From positions 22,878,242 through 22,942,241 of the forward strand of contig NC_066843.1 of assembly GCF_001640805.2 (NCBI RefSeq): 64,000 bases of DNA. Reading direction: 5' to 3'. Positions 1 through 12,876 of the stretch are shown here, piece by piece (positions within the stretch are counted from its first letter, which is position 1; each line of letters starts with the position of its first letter). The position numbers were made by a program, and so were the translations under genes. Source of the DNA: Lates calcarifer. Taxonomy: Eukaryota; Chordata; Actinopteri; Centropomidae. A model generated the notes under the pieces. The model saw only the letters and a program-made list of their open reading frames with translations. It did no database searches and was not told the origin of the DNA.

Positions 1-531
1 CCACCCTCCTCCCTGCCCTACCACCACCACCACCACCTGGACGGCCCTGGCATGCCCCACTCAGCAGCCTCTCTCATGACTTCCGACCTAGAGACTGGAA
101 AGCCTCTGGTGGGCTTGAAGCCGACCCTTCGCCAGCTTCCCCCTCTCACTCTACCCAAACCCATGCTGCTGGAGCGCCAACTCGTCCTGGATGAGAAGCT
201 GCTCAACCGACTGCTCTGGTACTTCACCACAGGTGAAAAATGTGTGCTGGCACAGGTATGCAAGACATGGCGCAAGGTGCTCTACCAGCCCAAGTTCTGG
301 GAGGGTGTAACACCCATCTTGCATGCCAAGGAGCTATATACCTTGCTGCCCAATGGGGAGAAGGAGTTTGTCAGTCTACAAGCCTTTGCCCTGCGTGGCT
401 TCCAGTCTTTCTGCCTAGTGGGCGTGTCAGACCTGGACATTTGTGAGTTCATCGACAACTACCCACTGTCCAAGAAGGGTGTCCGCTCAGTCAGCCTCAA
501 GAGGTCCACCATCACAGATGCTGGTTTGGAG
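1..531 (+). CDS. fbxl16: fbxl16 coding exon A (partial at 5' end)
   Basis: Open in frame from base 1; it encodes a proline-rich leader with a five-His run (CAC repeats about 22-39), then the F-box and the first LRR segment ([24 protein letters not shown]). It ends GAG followed by donor GTGAGT at 532. The 5' exon edge is not in the window, so the ATG at 52 should not be taken as the start. Confidence 0.95.
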
Positions 532-1163
532 GTGAGTCAGGATGTCTTTGGAAAAGCTTACTGGTCAACTTTTCCTTGATCTTTGAGATGATCCTGAGTT
601 TCATATACAGTAATGGGTAGTTTAAAGTGCCTGGGAGATTAAAGTATTCCTAGCTGTACTCAGAGCTATTCAACCTCTCCATTGCAGTGTCAGCAACAAG
701 GCAGTGGCTCTGGTCAGCAGTATTTGTGAGCAGACACCAGTATCTCATAGTTATTTGCAGACCCACAAATATTATTCCCATTATTTTATATTATATTTGA
801 TCTTATTTCAGGAAGAACTCTTCCTGCTTTCTCATCTGCTCCTCTGTTCCATGTTCATATATTGTCTTATTAATTTCAGCGCAATGTCTAATTCCAGAAC
901 ACCAGTCAGTATAACAGACAAATGTCACAGTGACTACTCTTCTACTCTGAGTTTCCCTCATTAACACAAATACTCTTTTAATTCATTCATTATTTTCATT
1001 TGCTTCCTGTTTGCCCTTTGTCTGTCTATATTGTTAAGCTACTCAACAGCTGTTCAGCCACTCAAACCTCTGCTCCTTTAATTTGAAACATACACATGAA
1101 GGGGTTGAATTCCATTTACAGATGTGTGAACTAATAGAATTGATAGAAAATGAAAATTGAGAA

Positions 1164-1243
<80 letters not shown>

Positions 1244-4200
1244 TATTATTTATTTTATCCCTCCCCAGTGTTTTTTGCTGGTATTCATTAGTCACTGGAT
1301 AATTATATTAATTATATGAGTCTGTCATTATTTGAATACTGGATTTTCTTTGATAATTTATGATACTCCAGTGCCATCACTAGTGCGAGGAAAGCTAAAG
1401 TTATTTCTCAGGGCACACAGAAGACCTGCAAAAACTAGTTTTAGTTTGGTTTTGGTTCTGAGTGTGCACAGGAGTGAATATGTTTGGACATTAGCCTGTT
1501 TGTGTAATACTTACAGAACATGTTAGACAGCAGTGTCAGAGCATTTAAAGACACCACAGGGTTGTTGCTTTGTATTTAGCTCAGTTATAGTTTAAGGTTT
1601 AGGACAGGTGTAAATTGGTGTTTTTTTGGTCAGAGTCACACGATTACTTTAACCCCTACTGTGTCATCAGAGAGTGTGGCTGTGGTCAAATAGTCAAAAA
1701 CATCTCCTTTCCTAACCACTTTTCCTTGACCTTGGTGGAAAGCACCATGAGGTCAAGGAGAGATATGAAGGAGAATTGATTAGGAATTAGGAAAAGAGAA
1801 CTGCGGTATTTTGAGAATCCAACTGCACCTACACTAGGCTTTTTTAAACCAACTTTATTTATAACACATGGAATGATGCACAGTGACAAACTCAGTGCTT
1901 TAGGTGACAATTCAATAAGGTTTCCTGTCCAACATAATAATAATAACACGAAAGGAATATACAAGCTGAGAAAGTTGAGCCATCAAAATAATGATGAAAA
2001 AAGGAATTGTGTGATGGGTCAAGAGTAAATTATATTTTGAAAGAAATATATAATTTCCTGTTATGGACAGTTTGACCATTTTCAAAAGAAGGGTAAGAAG
2101 TGTCACGTGGGATGGTATTCTCTCCTTTCCCTTTGTAAAGGAAGGTTCAGTGTATCCTCTGCTAAAAGACATAAGATAGAAAGCACTGAAGCTCCTTTCC
2201 TTAACATTTTGACCAGCTCTTATCATAGCTGCAATTGAGATACTAGCGGGTCATTTCACTCATTTAGGAACCTTCCTAAGCAAAAAGGACTATTCAACCG
2301 CAGCCTGTGATTTAAACTGCACCTGTGGTTTAGTCTGAACCAACTGCTACGTCCTGTAGAAATCACCTAAGCTCCTGTAGAGGGCAGTGCTTATAAAGTT
2401 TAACTTAAACCTGCTCAGACCTGATTTAACTGAGGTTTAAGACCATTAGGCTCAGTATAAGGACAGAAAACGGTCAAACTTACATAATTGTGTAATTCCA
2501 GTTAATGGTGTGGTCTTCCTCAGTTCTTTTTTGATGCCAGAAACAGGGTAACTGACACATATAATAATCAGTCGTTAATTAGTCCACTGCCACAAGTCCA
2601 GTGCCTGCAAAGAGGGCATGGTAACTAAGAGGAAACACAGGGATAATCAACAATATTACTAAGTAGTGTGACAGAGATCAGTCAACTGTCACAAGGACCA
2701 GCAGACATGTTCTGTCAAGATGAGCTTTTCAGATTAAAACAGATTTCTCACTTGACGTGATTAATTGGTGGTTTCATTATCAGTGCTGCATCAAGTCATC
2801 AGTTTGCTCACATCAAGAGAATTGAAATGATCTTGCTCACAACACTGGCGGTGTCATCGTATTCACTCAAAGTGACTCATTCACTGATGTATCACAGTAA
2901 CACCAGTAACACAGCATCACAGATAAAATGACGATAACAGTAATAATTGAACCAGTGCATGCTGGTAAGCCATCATACACGCTTCTCCCCAGTTTGCTAT
3001 ATGATAATGTGATTCTCTGTGTTTGGGCTCAGACAGTGGTAGTTGAGCTGCTGCTCAGCTGAACCTGTGATTGTTTTGACACAGCAGTTGGGTCTAGTTT
3101 AACCTTACAGTTGTGATTTAAACCCCTGCAAGTTTCAGGTTGGCTGGACCTGTTCTAAACTGCAGCTAAACTAAGTGACAGAGAAACAGCCACTATCAGC
3201 TTTACATCTGTTTTCATAATGTCTGTTTTTATGCTGTCATATTCCATTGCTAGGAACGAAAGAGGCATAATACATGCAGAGTGTTTCTCAGATGGCTCTT
3301 CATACCTGCTAGGCTAGGCTGCTATTCTGGGATGAGTGGATGGTTGCCATGGAGAAAGATGGAATTGTTGGCTGCAGGAGCTATATATGGAGTTTCCTGT
3401 TGTGGGGTGCTGATTTGTGCATTACCATTTTATTGCACCTGAAAAGGGAGTGGAATAGAGGGGAAAGAGAAGGAATATGTAGGTTTTTAGTTTTACAGCA
3501 CAGCAATTTAAAATCAGGTGTCCATGCTCTGAGAGTATGGACACACAAAGTGTTTCAATATAAATGAAATAGGTGAGATAATCAAAACTCATCTTATAAT
3601 TATGAAATATTTCTTCATCCTTTTCACAATAATAAAGTTTATTGAAGTAACACATTTATTTCATAATATCACATGACAAATGATTAATGGTATACATTAA
3701 CAACCAGTGTGTGATATTTATATGTCAAGGCACTTGACTACATTGTTGATATTCATATGTCTTTGTTGTAGCATTGTCATACTGACATAAAGATCCAATG
3801 TGTTGAATATTAAATAAACAATATGAAAAAATGATATATTATGATGTACATTAATATTACATCAATATTTCACCAGAAACTAAGACTGACTGGGTAAACA
3901 AAGCTGTTAACAGATACCCTGCATTTCAAAGTGAATATTTCAGTTTGCATCTGGTGAAAATCTGTTAAGCTGTTTTGGAATAAACCATGAACACAATAAA
4001 ACTAAAACTGTTACTCTTAGGCAACTGTCTTTAAAAGGAAATGATGGCAGCATGAAGTGGATCAGGAAAAAGTAATGTCTTCTCAAGTCTGGACAGGGAT
4101 TCTAAGATGAACGGCTTAGCTGTCTAGAAATACAAGACCACTCAGCATTTAATGTTTTAAGTACATTCATTGTGGTACTGATAGTGCTCCGAGCACTGGC

Positions 4201-7200
4201 CCACAACAGCTGTCATTTTCATTCATTGACTATACCAGTGTTACAGAGTCCTCATCAGTCAGTATATAAGATAATAACCATTACTGGCCTGTACAGGACT
4301 CATTTTAAAATAAAACCATCTCAGCTTGTTGCTACAGTGCATGAAGTTTGGTTAGACTTTGCTGCTACACTAAGTACCTGATGGAGAGATGGACCAGTAC
4401 ACACCCACCTTTAGACACACCCACATTAGACATATAATTAAACAGTGTGTGGAAAAAAGTTCTTGTGAGTACAGCAGCTCATGCTGATTATAACAATATA
4501 CAACTGTGGACACTAACTTTAAGCTGAGTTTCTGAGTCTGACCAAACATCTTTACAAGAGATGGTAGTTGAAGAATGATACTGTGCAAGAGTTAATATCG
4601 TATTCCTTTGATTTAGGTCATTGAATCTTTTTCTTTAAACCCAGAATTCTGCCTCTTTCCTGAATAGTCAGGTACTAACTCCTCTTTATATCTCTGTAAC
4701 CACACTTCAACAGTTACATCAATGATTCAGACTGGTGGGCTTTATGTTGCAGGTCATGTTGGAGCAGATGCAAGGCCTGATGCATCTTGAACTGTCAGGC
4801 TGTAACGACTTCACAGAGGCTGGCCTGTGGTCCAGTCTGAATGCCCGGCTAACTTCCCTCAGTGTCAGTGACTGCATCAATGTGGCGGATGATGCCATCG
4901 CTGCTATCTCACAGCTCCTGCCCAACCTATCAGAGTTGAGCCTGCAGGCCTACCACGTCACTGACACGGCCATGGCCTACTTCACAGCCAAACAGGTAGG
5001 ATGCCAAAACAAGAGAAACCAGCTTCTACGTTTACACACCCTAACACAATATATGTTTATGATATGTATCCTAATCGTAATGCTAATGTGAGACCATCTG
5101 GTGATGTTTAGCTGGTCTGATTCAAGGGTGAAATAAGATTAAATAAAATTGACAGAGAGAGCAGAAAGAGCAATGTGTAGGAAAATTATTCAAACTTGTC
5201 AGCAGCTGAGTTAATGAGGATGGAAGGTGTCTGCTTTTGAAAAAGGAAAAGTTCTGAATGGATTTTTTTTTTTTTTTTTGAGGTGACTGGTTTACAGAGA
5301 CTTTTGTATTGTTATTTGCACATATAGAAAATTACACCTAACAGCCTGTGATGGGCTAATCCTTGTTAATAGAGAAGCTGATCCAGGTGTTATCAATTTC
5401 CTTTTATCCACTCACATAATCAAATAAACTTAAATTACCTTCCACTCTCAGGGCTACACCACCCACACTCTGCGACTTCACTCCTGCTGGGAGATCACCA
5501 ATCATGGTGTGGTCAACATGGTGCACAGCCTTCCCAACCTTACTGCCCTGAGCCTCTCCGGCTGCTCCAAGATCACTGACGATGGTGTGGAGTTGGTCGC
5601 TGAGAACCTGCGTAAGCTCCGCAGCCTGGACTTATCCTGGTGCCCTCGGATCACTGACATGGCCCTGGAATACATCGCCTGTGACCTGCATAAATTGGAG
5701 GAACTGGTGCTGGACAGGTCAGTGTGTTAGTGTTTTCATTCTTGTGAATAGCAGATGGACCGACAGAGGTGGATAGAGAAGCCTAAAACTGCACTTAGGT
5801 CAGCAATGATTCAAACATGAAAAATTTGTTATTATAAAAGTTGTCTTCAAAATAATTACTGCACATGTTGTAGAGCTGTTGTATTGGACTGCATTCAATT
5901 GGAGAGGTGGACCTAATAATGGGGCCACTGAGTGTATGTGCTGGTATATGTGAGTGAAAACATAAAACAGAGGGAGTGTGTGTGACCAGCACAGAATTAT
6001 GGCTTGCACAGCTCCTCGTATCCTCGAGTGACTAACTCATGCTAAGTGTACAGTACTGTACTACCACAGTCACTGCAGTCTTGTCATTATAATACACTGT
6101 AGTGCCACACATGGGAAGTGAAGATGGTATTTCTGCTGAGCTCAGTTTAAAACAGTGGACTTGTTCCTCAATTGTGTTGCCTTCTTTGGCAGCGACGCTG
6201 CAGGGTGGAAATGCAGGGACAGAGAGGACTGAAGAATGTATATCCACTAGGGCTGCACAATATATCAAAAATGTATCATTATCGCGATATCAAGAGTGCT
6301 TCAACTGCGATAAATAGTATATTTCCATGTACTTTACATTCACGCTCTACTTGTCAATATATTTTGCCAATCAGATGGAGCCACTCTGCCCTAGATGCCT
6401 GCCCCCTGTGTAGATGCTATAAACTGAAGTAGAAGCACATGGAGAGCTATGTAGTGAGCAGAGATTATACTTGGCTTTTTTCTGATGGTCAGTATGTCCA
6501 TTCATATTCAGGAATTCTGGCTATAAAGAACAACTACCGGATATATGTTTTAAACAGCCATGAAACAGCCATATAACAGCCTACATTTAAACAACAATAA
6601 AGCACAAACGTTATGATCCAACAAATGTAATTTATATAAAATAGTCAGGACGACTGAATTCCCCCAAACACTGAGTGAAACAGTGGAGGTTATATTACAT
6701 ATTAAGTGTAAAAAGGGATAACTCTGTTATTTTTTAACTTGGTTCATGTTTTTGGGTGTAAATGACTGATAAGGACAAACGTCTTTGGAATCAGTGCAGA
6801 ATTGATCAACAGTGAACCCAGACACCATCAAGAGCTGCTGTACGATGCACTTGTCCACATCAAAGTTACCAAAATAAGTTATCCTTTCAGTTGTCAACAT
6901 ATTTTATATGTCACACAACAGACTATTAATTTGGCAGATTTTCCACCGGACATTTGTTATTGCAATATTCAACAGTGATATCACATGTTTTTCTAATATC
7001 GTGCAGCCCTAATATCCACATATTGTTGTTTTTAAACAGTAGTTACAACAGCAAACATTTATTGAAATTGAAATTGCTTGTAGGGTGGTTGTCATAATGA
7101 CCTGGATAATGACACTGATAATGACAATTACAGTGACAGTCTTCCTGTGCAGCAGTTTATGACAACCCACAGTAAGGTTTTATTGTCAGGTGACAGTATA

Positions 7201-7585
7201 ACAAATGACAAAGTCCATGTTAGGAGGAGGTTTGGTGGATGGGTGGGTCAACACACAGAACATTCACCAATATTTAGAATCATGTTTTATACATGACTGA
7301 CAGATTTGCACACTATTCCAGTCAATATGAAAATGAAGCAACTCAGACCCATAGCTGTAGCCTCAAGAAACATTTTCACCATTTTTTCTCTTTAAATGAT
7401 GCTCCAGAGGGGCTGACAGCCAATCTGATATGATTTAAACTGTTACACCACCATATGAAGCCGGTCATATCAAACTAAGAATCACAATCCAACTGGTTGT
7501 GAACTTTAGTTTATGGAATAAGTTAATTATTTCTTTTTCTTGCTATATAATAAGTGACCTGGCTGGTGTTATTTATATGTGTATG

Positions 7586-7641
<56 letters not shown>

Positions 7642-10600
7642 CCTGATAACCCCAAATATGTCCCCCTAAACAGGCAAACACTAAAATTGAGTACTATCCA
7701 TGGTACCGTGGGGGCACTATTGCTCTGGTGTAGGTCAGCTGGGTTGGGCCTTCCAGTCACACAGTTACAGTATATGAGTAATCTGCTCGGGCTGGGACCA
7801 CAGCCTCCCACAGCCTCCAGCAGAAGGTGCTCCCTCATCACATTAATGTAGTCTCCAGAAAGTTTGTTAACCATGACTGGGAGGGGGAGAGAATGAGTCT
7901 GGAGGAAAATAAATGATTTAAAAAAAAAAAGAAAAAAAGAACAATTAGAATGGTAGAACAATAAATGAGGACAGAAAAAACTGGGTAAATAGTAGAAGTA
8001 AGTATAGAGAGGATATGTAGGTAAAAGAATGAGCAGATGAAAGCACACAGATAAGGTGTACAGATGTGTGATGTATGTGTATGAGTGCCTGGCTGAGCAC
8101 AAGGTGTAAGAGAAGGAAAAAAAAAAGAAACAGAAGAAAACACCAGGTAAAGACATAATATAACAATAATGATGATGATAATATTACCATGAATAATAAT
8201 ATGTAATCATTGTTTCAATGATATTGTCAACAGACAAGAGAAGGTGTGTGAAGTGGAGGATTCTCCTACAGGGAGAAGTAAAAACAGATGTTGGTCAGCT
8301 TTAAGGGGACCAGCAGTCACCTGGAGGACAGACAGTCAGTAGTCAGTGTGTGGACAGAGCCAGAGGCCTGTATATGTTTGTAGGCTAATATATGTTTTTC
8401 ACCTGTAGGTATATAGAACTGAAAGATGAGGCTTAATGATGATTAAAGAAGTCAGCTTGCATTTGTGTTATTGCCTTTAGTCTTTCTATTCTAATAAGCA
8501 GAGATAGTAGACGAAGCCATCGAGGCACAGAGGTTGTGTCTATTCTTCAGAATGGTTTTCTTAGTGAGTGTTAAGACAATCAAAATTGACTGTTTATGGC
8601 TGAGTGCTGGTTTTATTAAGATGCCTCTAAAGAAGATGGGCAGACTATAGAGGTGTGAGCCAGAGTAGAGGAGAGTTTAAGTGTAATGTTTGCTAAGAGA
8701 GTGGTCATCTGTGGTGTTCAGTGTGCTCTGTGTGAAAAATGCTGTTGTCTGTGAATCCCATTCTGTACATTTGCTGTGGAGTGTAGTGTACTCTGTTTTG
8801 ACAGGGGTGACCAGGCTGAGGCCATTTGGGTGGCATAGAAATTAGTATATTGTTGAGTCTTTTCTGCATGGTATGGTGCTGTGCAAAGATTAGCTTTTGG
8901 CCAAAATGTGTCCTCTTTAAAATGATACCCCACTGGTTTGTGAAATAGTAGCATTTTATTTATTTACTACCACTGCAATTATAATTATTAATAATAATGA
9001 TTTTATCAACATTGTTTACAAACCTCTCCATGGGAAATAAGAGAGGACTGTTTTGAGGGAAAACAGTCATACATCTTTTGGGTGTATCAGTTTGAATAAT
9101 CAGAGGGAGGAATATCAGGCTGTCTCATAGTTCTGTGGAAAACTAACTGTGCTGTGAGTTCTTTTTGCCGTGCATGATCAATCCACCCCTCACTAAAATA
9201 AATCCATTCATGAAACAGTTAAAACCAGAAAGAGAAAGTTCCCTCAGTGTTCTCCAGCATCACTAAAACTCAGACACAGCATGTGTTTGATCTCCCTTCG
9301 GACTACAGCAATGAGTAAGTTGAAGAAATGCAGAGTGGGTGGGGGAGCAGGGCCCAAAATCACTCCCTATTTACTACACAGTGCACAATGCTTACATGCT
9401 GCCATTTTATTTGTTTCATTTGTTGTTTAAGTGTATATACAGTGACCTCAAACATTCCACCATACAGCATGAACAGTAGTGTTCATAACACATACCCTAC
9501 TTTCTCCCATAATGCAATGCACTGTAGGGCAGCTCATAGAGTGAGCTGTGAAAAGTTTCCCCAGTGGAGCTGTGGCAGTGGTGAAATGGTTCCACACAAG
9601 AAAAAGCTGCTTGAGGTGGCAGGTGGGGTGTTTGATAATGTGCACAAAAAAGATGTGCCATAGTTTGGCTGTTCCAGTCTTTCTATGTGTCCACTCTGGT
9701 TTTAAAACAGAGTTTATCAGACTAAATAAATACAGAGTGTCATTTTAATTGAACAAAGATTCTTCTTCTGTCAAATATTTACTGTAATTCTAAATTCAGT
9801 CTTGAGTCTAACTTCAAACATGAATTACCTCTCTCCTCTTTTACACGAACGTGCTCATTGGCTGGATCAGGAAATCCTGAGTTTACTTACCTTATCTTTT
9901 TGTTCTCTGGCTCCACTAAACCTAACAACCACAGTCTCACTGAGCGGTCATACGACGCTGGTTATCAACTCGTTAAGTCAACTCAAGATTTCCTGATCTA
10001 GCCATGAGCGTGTTTGTGTGACAGAGGCGCAGCTGTTGAATACCGCAACGTTATCAGAAACATAAATAAAGTACTCAATTTGATATGAGAAGAAACGCTG
10101 ATATCTGCAGGTTAATTTGGTTCTAGCAACGTCCAAAAATGACATTTAACAAGGTTAAATGTAAACAATATGAACATGACTAGAATAGAAACGCTAGAAA
10201 TAATTCTCAATGATCAAACAGGCTGAAGATTTATTGTAAATGAGTACTTACTGAGTGAGCGTTTTTGCTCTTTTATCTGATTTATTCTGACTTATTGTGA
10301 ATATGTGATGCAGATAAACAGTGACAATAATGTCAGACTGTTTCTGCTGCCAAAGCAGAGAGGGGAGAATTAATGTGTGATGAGGTCAGTCTGAGTGATA
10401 TGTTCATTTATAATTGTCACAAATATTCAACAGTTTGTAGACCAAAGATATAATAGTAAGAATGTGATCATTTAGTGTGATAAACTTAGTAGCTCTGTTG
10501 TGGACATCTGGAAAGACATATAGAACAGCAAAACGATTCCACCAGTCTTTAATATTTGTCAATTTATTGGAAAATGTTTTGACCCTGTCGGGATCCTGTA

Positions 10601-12815
10601 GGAATGATGATGCTAGTTTTCCAGTGATCTGATTGGTCAGTAGTCAGGCTGTTGACAGGTTTTGATCTGATCCTCTGAAGTTAGCCTGGCCTGGAGCAGG
10701 TTAGCTGTTCAGCATCAGTTACTATGGTGATTAGCCTGAACCCTGAAAACCAGATAACCTCAAATCCTGCTTCGTAGAACAGGACCTGGGATAAGTGGTG
10801 TCATGAAGCTGGTTTCCACCTGGCCCAGTTCATGGTAAGAGGAGGAAGAGTTGCAAGTAACATCATCAGAACCATGACATGAGATGAAGTGATGATACTG
10901 ATGGGAAAATTTCATTAATGCAACAGCACTGAGGTGAAATGTGTACAGTTTAAGAGAGTAAGTTCAAATATTAAAAGTAAGCTAAAAGTAAGGCTATAAA
11001 TTACTCTGAATTACTATGTACAGACAAGTGACAAATTAAAGGGCAAACTTGAAAAATGAGTGGTGACAGTTCTCCACCTATAGAGCAGGAAACTCTCTGA
11101 ATGGTTTGATGAGTGTGAGAGATGAGTTCAATGATAAGCTGTGGCCCTCACAGTCACCAGATCTCAGCCCAGTCGAACACCTGTGGCAGATTTTTTCTCT
11201 TCTAGAGGCTCATGGTGGAACAACACTTTACTGAGATATACAGACTTTTGAATAGAATGAGTATTTTTATGCCTCTGCACTGACAACAACTGTGGACAGA
11301 CACATTACATCTTAACACTTTGATGGAATTTCTTGAAATTTGACACAGACATTCACTTGGACTGGTTGACAGGGGCATACTACTGCAAGGCAGAAATTCT
11401 GCTTCTGTTTTTTGTCAGAACAAGCTATTGTGAAGATGTAGTGCACATAGAAAGGTTAAAAGTAACTTCCTCTCCTCTCAGCATATGGTATAAACAGTGT
11501 ATAAGCATCAGCACGGTCAGAAATCAGTTAAAATGCAGCTTTAATCCTTCATTATGATTGTATTTGATGTAGTAAACTTTCTCTGTATTTGTCAGAAGCT
11601 CTGTTTTAAACCAGAATGACATGTCAGCAAAATGATTCTATGCCTATCAGGATCCTGTAGCAGTGATAACTTTTTCGTTTTTTCTCGTTTTTCCAGTGAG
11701 CTTTTTGGTCGGTGATCAAGCTGTTGGCAGGTTTTAATCTAATCCTCTGGAGCAGGTGATCCATGCAGCATAGGTTATCATGGTGATCTATTGCAGTTAG
11801 AGGTGAGCCAGATTCATGATACAGGAAAACTTGAGTTAAGCTCAAAGAGCTGGACACCCACCCCACTAATCTTCATGGTACAGGCCCCTGGCTGTCGCAT
11901 TTAAAACACGCTCAGATGGTATCAAGTGGTTTAATGTGTGAGAAGAAAATATTTTCCACACCATTTCACTATTAACACACATTGTTTGCGCCATATTGTG
12001 ATCCTACCATCTTCTCGTAGCAGCAGATTTTTTGATTTATCAAACCAGACAATGTTTTTCCAATGTCCTACTGTCAGGTTTTGATGAGACTGTGTCCAAT
12101 GTAGCCTCAGTCTGTTAAAGTATGTGTGATGCTTGGTTTCCACCAATGTTCCTAACTCCACCAGTCAATAAGGTCTTGGTATACAAATGTGTAGTAATGT
12201 GTATTGCATCTGTTTTTAGGTGTGTGCGGATCACAGACACTGGTTTAGGCTACTTGTCCACCATGTCATCATTAAGGAGCCTCTATTTGCGCTGGTGCTG
12301 TCAGGTAACACAAAACACAGACACACACTGATGTATTTTAGGTAAGCAGGAAATTCAAATATCCAACAAGCACAGACTGCTGTGAAGCTAGCTGAACACG
12401 TTCATCTGACTGACAGGATCATGAGCCTGTCATGACCTCGTGACTTCCATTACAGCCAACCTGAATATTTTTACTCTAACTTGTAGTATGACTCTAAGAA
12501 AAGGAAATTTAGCCTCCATATTATTAACTGCAATAAATATTGCAGCCTCTGGGGGTTAGTGTTAGTGAGAACTCTTCATTTTTTAAATGAATTTATTACA
12601 CTCTAGTAAATTGTGTATGTCCTGTTAACACAATCAACATCTAGGATTGTTTAGTGGTAATGTAGTTTAAGCACAGAAAAGTCTGAACTGCATTATCTCA
12701 CATTGTTCACTATGAGACTGCAGCACTCTCACACCAACCGTATTTGTTAAATGGACAACTTAAGTCATAGTGACAATAATTAAAGTTTCTGATATAGTAA
12801 TCTTCAGTTGGAATG

Positions 12816-12876
<61 letters not shown>

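Larger units (their letters stand above)
5718..12219 (+). other. fbxl16 intron with transposon relics
   Basis: A 6.5-kb intron holding a hAT MITE (6248-7011), a TA/TG microsatellite (about 7.6 kb), an inverted repeat (9843-10014), a diverged repeat pair (about 10.56-10.8 and 11.6-11.9 kb) and two Tc1-like fragments (11.05-11.26 and 11.92-12.15 kb). From 7.7 to 9.8 kb nothing is recognised. Confidence 0.7.

Noticed and set aside
2300..3180. Possible MITE with inverted ends in fbxl16 intron 1
   Set aside because: The inverted similarity is short and interrupted, with no target duplication; not strong enough to call.
7569..8156. 195-codon - strand open frame
   Set aside because: Phe/Leu/Ser/Tyr-rich translation of purine-rich and TA/TG repeat DNA; no domain and no splice context.
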